Shown: one piece after another, positions 1 to 4,875 of the stretch
Numbering within the stretch: the stretch's first letter is position 1
Layout of the letters: the number at the start of each line of letters is the position of its first letter
Assembly: GCA_964399235.1 (NCBI GenBank)
Contig: CAYNQC010000048.1
Location: forward strand, 1-10,514
Reading direction: 5' to 3'
DNA length: 10,514 nt
Source: DASPPK01 sp964399235
Lineage (GTDB): Archaea; Thermoproteota; Bathyarchaeia; Bathyarchaeales; Bathycorpusculaceae
Made by a program: the position numbers and the translations under genes
The notes under the pieces: generated by a model
Seen by the model: the letters and a program-made list of their open reading frames with translations, nothing else
Databases searched by the model: none
Told to the model about the DNA's origin: nothing

Positions 1-445
1 TGCCGTCCGTGTAACTCTGAACTTTCATCTTTTTGTCAATCTAATGCCTTCTCATCATCCGGCATCAAACGAAGTGCCGTGTCAGGAATAAAAACTGTTC
101 GCACCGTGAACATGCGGGGATTGCGTGGACCTGTGGGCGTAGAGGGTTGGACGCCTTCGGAGGAGGATTCGCTCTGCAGTCACGGGCTACTGATTACCAC
201 TTCACAAAACTCTTCTTTCAACAGATACATTAAGGACAAATCATGGGAAGAATCGAAGATTGGCCCTTTGCAGGTCCATACAAGATCACTAACAAGTACT
301 GCAAGACCAACAACAAGAAACGCTCAACACAAGAGTAAGGTTGTTCCATCGTTTCTAGCATCTGGATTTTGAATGTGTATTCTCCATTCATAAGACAGTT
401 AAAGCGTATCAGCCAATTCCTTGCTCAGAAGCTGGAGAAATTGCC
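1..445. other. Region without a secure gene
   Basis: No open frame here resembles a protein family I recognise. A frame beginning GTG at 79 stays open on the + strand to 372, but its composition is uneven, it has no SD and it shows no family motif. A minus-strand frame (113 down to 36, reading MFTVRTVFIPDTAL...) looks somewhat protein-like but is short and also lacks an SD. The middle part (104-185) is about 63% G+C, clearly richer than its surroundings, with short complementary arms (104-109 with 180-185). A non-coding RNA or a decayed gene are both possible. I see no tRNA, 5S, SRP or RNase P signature. Confidence 0.5.
243..338 (+). CDS. Possible 31-residue microprotein
   Basis: A short frame opens at ATG 243, just after an in-frame stop, and ends at TAA 336-338. 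It is preceded by AAGGA (232-236), six bases before the ATG, a fair archaeal SD. The product starts MGRIEDWPFAGPYKITNKYC and ends in a lysine/asparagine-rich basic tail. It has no membrane segment and only one cysteine. I do not recognise the family and see no convincing TATA box. Position and spacing would suit a small gene upstream of the 60-residue protein at 446, but a chance frame of this length is quite possible. Confidence 0.22.
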   Translation: MGRIEDWPFAGPYKITNKYCKTNNKKRSTQE

Positions 446-628
446 ATGACAAAAAGCTTAACAAATAAAGAAAGAAAAGAACTCCAAGCAAGAATGGCCA
501 AGGTTCTCAGTCCAAAAATCAAAGAACTCTCGACAGAGTTGCAAAAAATATTGCTAGATGACCTGGTCACTGCCTTCCAAAATAGAATAAACGTGTTAAT
601 CCGAGCACAGGCCAAAAGAAGCTATTAA
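446..628 (+). CDS. Small helical protein of unknown function (60 aa)
   Basis: The ATG at 446 follows GGAG (434-437) with an eight-base spacer, a good archaeal ribosome binding site that decides the start. The 60-residue product is rich in Lys, Arg, Glu and Leu and reads as two amphipathic helices: residues 5-20 (NKERKELQARMAKVL) and 24-55, the latter with a conserved-looking core around ELQKILLDDLVTAFQNRINV. There is no signal peptide, membrane segment or cysteine, so it should be cytosolic. I cannot assign a function; size and charge would fit a nucleic-acid-associated or helical-bundle protein, but that is a guess. The following gene has its own promoter, so this gene is probably a separate unit. 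No clear TATA box was found for it. Confidence 0.72.
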   Translation: MTKSLTNKERKELQARMAKVLSPKIKELSTELQKILLDDLVTAFQNRINVLIRAQAKRSY

Positions 629-666
629 TGGAGACTAAATAGAAAAAAGACTTAACACTAATCCAT

Positions 667-680
667 AAAAGCTTTATATG
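667..680 (+). promoter_or_regulatory. TATA box/BRE for the winged-helix gene at 717
   Basis: AAAAGC followed by TTTATATG (673-680) is a strong archaeal BRE/TATA element. A start about 25-28 bases downstream falls near 700-704, giving a leader of about 15 bases. That leader holds GAGGT (705-709), seven bases before the ATG at 717, so box, SD and start codon agree. Confidence 0.7.
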
Positions 681-716
681 GAAAGGGTCTAATATGGCGG
701 AAAAGAGGTTTAGACG

Positions 717-1019
717 ATGAGACGCTCCAAACTTGAGATGTACATAGACATAATCAAGGTCTTGGCACACCGTGGCCCGTTGAAGCTCACGCACATCATG
801 TATAAGGCCAACGTTAACTGCAGCGTTCTAAAGGAATACTTGGACTTCTTGATTAAACAGAATCTGGTCGAGGAACGCACTGTTGGCAAACGACGCACCG
901 TCTACGCTGTCACTCAGAGAGGAATAACCGTTCTGAAATACTTCAGAGAGCTAAAACTAGTTCTACCGATAATCGAAGAAGCACGCGCACTGAGCAACGG
1001 GATGCCCGTGCCTTACTAG
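717..1019 (+). CDS. Winged-helix transcriptional regulator (HTH_45-like, 100 aa)
   Basis: A 100-residue single-domain winged-helix protein of the type widespread in Archaea and usually assigned to Pfam HTH_45 (PF14947). Residues 8-19 form helix 1 (MYIDIIKVLAHR). Residues 24-50 form the helix-turn-helix, with a recognition helix near SVLKEYLDFLIKQNL. Residues 52-66 are the beta-hairpin wing (EERTVGKRRTVYAVT), followed by 'RGITVLKYFREL' and a short C-terminal helix. These proteins bind DNA as dimers; the target here is unknown. The start is set by GAGGT seven bases upstream and a strong TATA box. It is the only gene in its unit, with a T6 run just after the stop, so a local or autoregulatory role is plausible but unproven. 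Confidence 0.85.
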   Translation: MRRSKLEMYIDIIKVLAHRGPLKLTHIMYKANVNCSVLKEYLDFLIKQNLVEERTVGKRRTVYAVTQRGITVLKYFRELKLVLPIIEEARALSNGMPVPY

Positions 1020-1030
1020 GCAACCTCCCA

Positions 1031-1038
1031 ACTTTTTT
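1031..1038 (+). terminator. T-run terminator after the winged-helix gene
   Basis: Six consecutive T residues (1033-1038) lie 14 bases after the TAG stop of the winged-helix gene. Archaeal RNA polymerase terminates at such T-runs without needing a hairpin. No strong stem precedes it. Confidence 0.4.
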
Positions 1039-1217
1039 GATCGCAGTCTGCATGTTTCTGTAGTGCCCACGCTCAATTTGACTCCGGCTGGAATGCCGAA
1101 AAAGGCTTCGCACGCATTCATCTGATCGTTCAACATACAGGACACCGCATCGAAGGTCCTGCTTATACTCACAGAACGGCTCAATAGTTTGTCTTGTAAA
1201 TCAAGACCAATGTGTCG

Positions 1218-1250
1218 TAAGACTTAATAAACGCGTGTCCATTAGTCTTA
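1218..1250. promoter_or_regulatory. Inverted repeat overlapping the promoter; candidate operator
   Basis: TAAGACTTAAT (1218-1228) and ATTAGTCTTA (1241-1250) form an inverted repeat that is perfect apart from one extra T in the left arm. The 12-base centre contains the palindrome ACGCGT (1231-1236). The left arm overlaps the TATA-like CTTAATAAA (1223-1231) that probably drives the gene at 1283, with a predicted start near 1254. A dimeric protein bound here would block TBP, and the winged-helix protein encoded directly downstream is an obvious candidate. The repeat and promoter overlap are seen; the regulation is inferred. Confidence 0.45.
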
Positions 1251-1282
1251 TTGTACATCTGTAAAACACAGAGGAAAGACAC

Positions 1283-1663
1283 TTGGCGAAGGAAGAGATT
1301 GCAGGGAAGAAACCCATACAAGTGCTTGAAAAGATAAGAGAACACCTCGAAAAACTCAATGAAAAAATCGAAATAATGATTGAACTTCAAAAACATGACA
1401 GAAAAGACGTTCAACCAACCTTCACAGATGCTCCATTAGACGTGATGACGCTGCTTTCCATGCCAGATCATCTCAGAAAAACGGCAATGACCGTTTGTCG
1501 ACTAGGCCGAGCCACGGCAGACGAGGTTGCTCAACAGACCAAGAGAGCCAGAGCTGTGGAAAGTGCATACCTAAACCAGCTGGTTATTATGAAACACCTG
1601 AAAAAGGAACGAAATGGAAGAAAAGCGTACTTCTTCGTCGACAGGGAGAACCAGGAGCGATAG
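1283..1663 (+). CDS. Coiled-coil/winged-helix protein paired with a ParA-like ATPase
   Basis: A 126-residue protein starting at TTG, supported by GAGGA (1271-1275) seven bases upstream and a TATA-like box at 1223-1231. Residues 12-38 are a heptad-rich segment (VLEKIREHLEKLNEKIEIMI) likely to form a coiled coil for dimerisation. Residues 41-52 are a linker. Residues 52-120 read as a winged-helix domain: helices at 62-75 and 78-88 (TADEVAQQTKRA), a recognition helix near 93-107, and a wing at 108-119 ending in KAYFFV. The gene ends three bases before the ATPase gene, so the two are surely cotranscribed. In archaeal partition systems a DNA-binding partner sits beside a ParA ATPase (SegB with SegA in Sulfolobus; winged-helix AspA with ParB and ParA on pNOB8). 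A similar adaptor role is inferred. A plain MarR/ArsR-like regulator is the alternative. Confidence 0.78.
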   Translation: MAKEEIAGKKPIQVLEKIREHLEKLNEKIEIMIELQKHDRKDVQPTFTDAPLDVMTLLSMPDHLRKTAMTVCRLGRATADEVAQQTKRARAVESAYLNQLVIMKHLKKERNGRKAYFFVDRENQER

Positions 1664-1666
1664 ACA

Positions 1667-2440
1667 ATGGGAAAAATCGTGGCCGTTCACTCTTACAAGG
1701 GCGGGACAGGAAAGACACTTCTTTCCATTAATTTAGCGGCAACCTTTGCAAAACACGGAAAAAAGGTGTACCTGTTTGACCTTGACTTTCGTGCTCCAAG
1801 CCTAGCTACGTTATTGAAAATTGACAAAGCCGAATACTGGCTAAACGATTACCTCAATGGAGTCTGCGAAATCGACAAAGTCCTAATCGACATGAGCAAC
1901 AGAATCAACGGCAGTGGAACACTCTGCGTAGGTCTAGCCAATCCGTCCACCGAAGCAATAAGAGACATGTCAGCCAAAGACAGAAAATGGGAGATGCGAG
2001 CCCTAGGAAGACTGCTAGCTCTCAGAGCTTCCCTGCTTAACGAGAAACACTACGACTACCTACTCTTCGACACCAGTCCCGGACTTCAGTATTCATCCAT
2101 AAACGCGATCGTGAGCGCAGATCTAGTGCTCGTCGCCACCACTTTCGATCGGTCAGACGTGGATGGAACCAAACGCATGTTGAGAGAACTGTACGACCTG
2201 TTTGAGAAGAAGACAGAGATTGTCCTGAATAAGGTACTGGATGGATCTCTGAAAAGCGATAAAGACGAGGCAAGGAACAGACTGAAAGACGTGTATCAAG
2301 TTCCACTTCTAGGAATCGTGCCTTGCTTCTGTGATGTCCTGAAGGCCGAAGGAGGATTAATCTTCGCTCAAGACAAGCCAGGCCATCCATTCACCAAAAT
2401 CATCGAAGAAATGACAGACAAAATTGAGAATTTGAGCTGA
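1667..2440 (+). CDS. MinD/ParA-family P-loop ATPase (257 aa)
   Basis: A full-length ATPase of the MinD/ParA (SIMIBI) class. Residues 11-17 are the deviant Walker A KGGTGKT with the signature lysine K11 that reaches across an ATP-sandwich dimer. Residues 36-46 (LFDLDFRAPSL) hold the Walker A' aspartate, residues 132-138 (LLFDTSP) are Walker B, and residues 186-190 (VLNKV) are the guanine/adenine-recognition NK motif. The C terminus (residues 240-257) has no strong amphipathic membrane-targeting helix of the MinD type, so action on DNA or a protein partner seems likelier than membrane oscillation. The gene lies three bases after the coiled-coil/winged-helix gene in one operon. Chromosome or plasmid partition, or positioning of a cellular complex, are candidate roles. 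The ATPase family is certain; the function is not. Confidence 0.88.
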   Translation: MGKIVAVHSYKGGTGKTLLSINLAATFAKHGKKVYLFDLDFRAPSLATLLKIDKAEYWLNDYLNGVCEIDKVLIDMSNRINGSGTLCVGLANPSTEAIRDMSAKDRKWEMRALGRLLALRASLLNEKHYDYLLFDTSPGLQYSSINAIVSADLVLVATTFDRSDVDGTKRMLRELYDLFEKKTEIVLNKVLDGSLKSDKDEARNRLKDVYQVPLLGIVPCFCDVLKAEGGLIFAQDKPGHPFTKIIEEMTDKIENLS

Positions 2441-2518
2441 TCCTGTCGACATTAGCCAATTTTCACCCAGTACTAGACTGATCCAAATGGCAATATCTTT
2501 TCTAATAACATTTCATGC

Positions 2519-2532
2519 AAAAAACTTATACA
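2519..2532 (+). promoter_or_regulatory. TATA box for mobA
   Basis: An A-rich BRE followed by CTTATA (2525-2530) lies about 45 bases before the TTG at 2572. A transcription start near 2552 would give a leader of about 20 bases carrying GGAG. The box lies inside the longer in-frame extension that begins at ATG 2515, which argues against that longer start. Confidence 0.5.
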
Positions 2533-2571
2533 ATCAGAGGGATATTCTACCATCTTTCTGGTGGAGACAAT

Positions 2572-3204
2572 TTGTCGGTGGAAAGAACCGCAATCATCCT
2601 TGCAGGAGGAACTTCCAGCAGACTGGGTCAGGACAAAGGACTAGTCAGACTGGCAGGCAAACCGCTCATAAAGCATGTTCTAGATAAGGTTGAAAGCCTC
2701 GTAGATGAAAGGCTAGTAGTTGTAAGTTCAGAAGACCAGACCGAACAATATATGAAAGAATTAGGCTCGCAGACAAAAGTAATTGTGGACAAAGCAGAGT
2801 TTCATGGACCACTAGGAGGAGCTGCAGCCGGTTTTGAGAAAGCGCGCGGAAAATATTCGCTTCTCATTGCATGTGACACTCCGTTCGCGTCCAAGGATAT
2901 TTTGCAGCTATTGTTGGAACTGTCGGTGAACAAGAACGCTGTGATCCCGCGTTGGCCAAATTGCTGTATCGAACCCTTAGAGGCAGTATACTGCACGAAA
3001 CCTGCGTTGGAAGCTGCTCGAGATGGTCTACGGTCAGGAGAAGTGAAAATGCAAGCCATGGTGAATAGGCTTCGAAATATTCGTTATGTTTCGACACTTG
3101 TGCTTGAACAGTTGGATCCTGGGCTCAGAACCTTCTTCAATGTCAACACACCATTGGATCTGAAAAAGGCAGAAGCGATGCTCAAAACCCCCAAAGCGCG
3201 CTAA
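2572..3204 (+). CDS. mobA: Molybdenum cofactor guanylyltransferase MobA
   Basis: MobA transfers GMP from GTP to Mo-molybdopterin, making the bis-MGD-type cofactor of molybdenum or tungsten oxidoreductases in the cytosol. The 210-residue product shows the family signatures in order: LAGGTSSRLGQDKG (10-23, nucleotide-binding loop with K22), GPLGG (79-83), CDTPF (101-105, the metal-binding aspartate of the usual CDMPF motif), EPLEAVY (134-140) and NVNTPLDL (190-197, usually NINTPEDL). Length is normal for MobA. I chose TTG 2572 because GGAG (2563-2566) lies five bases upstream and a TATA box sits at 2525-2530; GTG 2578 is possible, and ATG 2515 would precede the promoter. It stands alone, and no other Moco gene is in the window. 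A related NTP-transferase such as MobA/CoxC-type cytidylyltransferase is the main alternative. Confidence 0.88.
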   Translation: MSVERTAIILAGGTSSRLGQDKGLVRLAGKPLIKHVLDKVESLVDERLVVVSSEDQTEQYMKELGSQTKVIVDKAEFHGPLGGAAAGFEKARGKYSLLIACDTPFASKDILQLLLELSVNKNAVIPRWPNCCIEPLEAVYCTKPALEAARDGLRSGEVKMQAMVNRLRNIRYVSTLVLEQLDPGLRTFFNVNTPLDLKKAEAMLKTPKAR

Positions 3205-3205
3205 T

Positions 3206-3898
3206 TCATACTATTCTTCTATTCAGGCTCAGAATGACACTCAGAGCTTCATTCAAGTCTCTCACGATTGGATGAACATCTTCCGCTTGATTCTCTCCTC
3301 CGCGGTCTAAGAGAATAGTGCCAATGCCCAGCTGCCTTGGAAGCAAAATGTCCAGTCTCAGGTCATCGCCTACCATAATAGCTTCTTCAGGTTTGAGGTT
3401 CAACACCTCCAAGAGCTTCAAGTACATTCTTGGATTGGACTTGTCGACACCTGCTTCGTAACCGGTCATCACAAAATCAAGGCAACTCTTGATTGACTCA
3501 ATTGCTCTCTCAAACTTGAAGTGTGCAATCGTCGTGACTATCGCTGTTCTAAAGCCAGCTCTGTGAGCGTTCATTACCGCCTCAACAGCGTCACGGTAAA
3601 GCAGGTAAGGATTGCCCTCAAGAAATTGAGCTACTTGATGAAGTGTGCCAGCGTCAACTTTCATTTTGAGTCGACAGAAAATTCGTTTCAAGTAAGAGCG
3701 CCAGTTTTTGTATCCATACCTCGGGTAGTCTATGATGCTGACGAACTGCATTGCCGCTTCGAACTGTTGGGGCGACACCTCATAGTGATTCTTAAAGAGT
3801 AATTCTGAAACTACTTCAGCTTCTGAACTGCTTTTCTTCTAAACGAGTGCTCCATGAAGGTCGAAAAAGACCGCCTTTATCCGAACCAAACCACTCAC
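3206..3898 (-). pseudogene. HAD-superfamily hydrolase with an in-frame TAG
   Basis: Read from GTG 3898, the frame encodes MSGLVRIKAVFFDLHGALV, the HAD motif I with nucleophile Asp13. TAG follows at 3841-3839, then the same frame continues unbroken to TGA at 3206, for 230 codons in all. After the TAG come a helical cap, motif II (IVTTIAH), a lysine motif (VDKSNPRMY, like the usual KPDP) and motif IV (MVGDDLRLDI). The longest stop-free piece starts at GTG 3778 (190 residues) and lacks the nucleophile, so it could not be a phosphatase alone. The second motif I aspartate is His (DLH), an unusual form. A TATA-like CTTAATTA (3933-3926) is placed for a nearly leaderless transcript from GTG 3898, supporting the full-length start. 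Explanations are a recent nonsense mutation, a sequence error or TAG decoding. Other genes here end in TAG, so it normally acts as stop. Confidence 0.75.
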
Positions 3899-4119
3899 TT
3901 GTGAAAATAGATATTCCTGTGCCGCTAATTAAGCATGAAAAACCATCTCACGGCAGACGATAACGAGGCACGGACTTAATTAACTCGGAATCAAAAAGCG
4001 CCTGCAACGAGGAGAGGCTGTTTTCAACTTTGGCCTTGAATTTAACCACAAACCTTTTAAACGGTTCAGTGCAGCACTACGATCTTATCAGTTTGATGTA
4101 AACTTCTGGAGACTGCCGC
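3899..4119. other. Divergent intergenic region between HAD and nuclease genes
   Basis: About 220 bases separate the divergent HAD-like and nuclease genes. They hold an 8-base perfect inverted repeat, TAATTAAG (3926-3933) and CTTAATTA (3975-3982), separated by 41 bases. The left copy is well placed as the minus-strand TATA box of the HAD gene. The right copy is too far (over 130 bases) to serve the gene at 4120, which has its own box at 4055-4061. No RNA gene or protein-like frame was found. Confidence 0.45.
4055..4061 (+). promoter_or_regulatory. TATA box for the winged-helix/nuclease gene
   Basis: AAACC followed by TTTTAAA looks like a BRE/TATA pair. The predicted start near 4085 gives a 35-base leader containing CTGGAG (4106-4111), eight bases before the TTG at 4120. 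Confidence 0.45.
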
Positions 4120-4842
4120 TTGAGTTTTGAAATGAAGCTGCTCATTTCTGTCCTCAAATTGACTGCACATGGACCTACTTCACATGAAACCATCAAAAAA
4201 GACCTCCGATTCCCCTTGAGTTTTGTCATCGAATTGCTTCAAACATTGCAAAACGATGGTTTGGTTTATGTTCGAGATAACATCGTTGAGACGAACAGTA
4301 CACAACGCTTGGAACTAGCAGTTCGAGCTCTCAGGGCGGGAGCGGACATTGGAACGGTGAGCGGTCTTCTCGAATGGAAAGAGTTTGAAGACATGGCTGC
4401 TTTTGCCCTTGAGCACAACCGCTATTCAGTAGTAAAGAATCTGCATTTCAAAGAAAACAATAGAAGATATGAGGTAGACGTTATTGGTTTCAAGAAGCCC
4501 TTGGCGGTGTGCATAGACTGCAAGCATTGGCACCATGGACTGCACAAGTCAGCCTTGGGGAAAATTGTCGAAAAACAAGCGGAGAGGGTTCACGCGCTCG
4601 CGAAATCGTTTCCAAATCCAAAAATCAGGCCTGAAAATGTCTCAAGGGGAATTTTGAAGTTCCTGCCTGTAATCCTTACACTCACGACGGGTCAAACGAA
4701 ATTCCATGAGGGCGTTCCCATCGTTCCTGTAACCGGATTTCAGGACTTTATAATTCAATTGCCAGCTTATGCAGACTCTCTGCTCTGGATCAAACCGCGA
4801 GGTGCCTCGAAGTCATCTTTCAGCCAGAGTTCCCTTGTCTAG
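4120..4842 (+). CDS. Winged-helix domain fused to a PD-(D/E)xK nuclease
   Basis: A 240-residue two-domain protein. Residues 5-58 read as a winged-helix domain (KLLISVLKLTAHGPTSHETI, recognition helix near 33-45, wing around 47-57). After a linker, residues 84-215 match the PD-(D/E)xK nuclease pattern: helix residues Glu88 and Glu90 in EWKEFEDMAAFAL, then YEVDVIG with Asp120, then the strand VCIDCKHW with Asp133 and Lys135. This E...D...DxK spacing fits Mrr-like or archaeal resolvase-like nucleases, and the core residues are all present. The N-terminal domain probably gives DNA binding. No methyltransferase lies nearby, so a classical restriction-modification role is not supported; DNA repair or foreign-DNA degradation are possible. 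TTG 4120 is chosen for CTGGAG eight bases upstream; ATG 4132 is the alternative. The gene converges on the ABC permease gene with a 33-base gap. Confidence 0.78.
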   Translation: MSFEMKLLISVLKLTAHGPTSHETIKKDLRFPLSFVIELLQTLQNDGLVYVRDNIVETNSTQRLELAVRALRAGADIGTVSGLLEWKEFEDMAAFALEHNRYSVVKNLHFKENNRRYEVDVIGFKKPLAVCIDCKHWHHGLHKSALGKIVEKQAERVHALAKSFPNPKIRPENVSRGILKFLPVILTLTTGQTKFHEGVPIVPVTGFQDFIIQLPAYADSLLWIKPRGASKSSFSQSSLV

Positions 4843-4875
4843 GAAGCCAGACTTCTTGGGGACAGCCAACAGGCA

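Noticed and set aside
694..720. Mini-frame MAEKRFRR whose TGA overlaps the ATG of the winged-helix gene
   Set aside because: The strong TATA box at 673-680 places the transcript start near 700, after the mini-frame's ATG, so it is probably not translated.
963..1184. Minus-strand frame of 73 codons with a somewhat protein-like sequence
   Set aside because: It begins at TTG with no SD, overlaps the end of the well-supported winged-helix gene and matches no family I know. A decayed gene is possible but not supported.
2515..2571. Upstream extension of MobA starting at ATG 2515
   Set aside because: It contains the TATA box, has no family resemblance, and lacks an SD, whereas TTG 2572 has GGAG five bases upstream.
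4120..4842. Classical restriction-modification system
   Set aside because: No methyltransferase or specificity subunit is present in the flanking genes.
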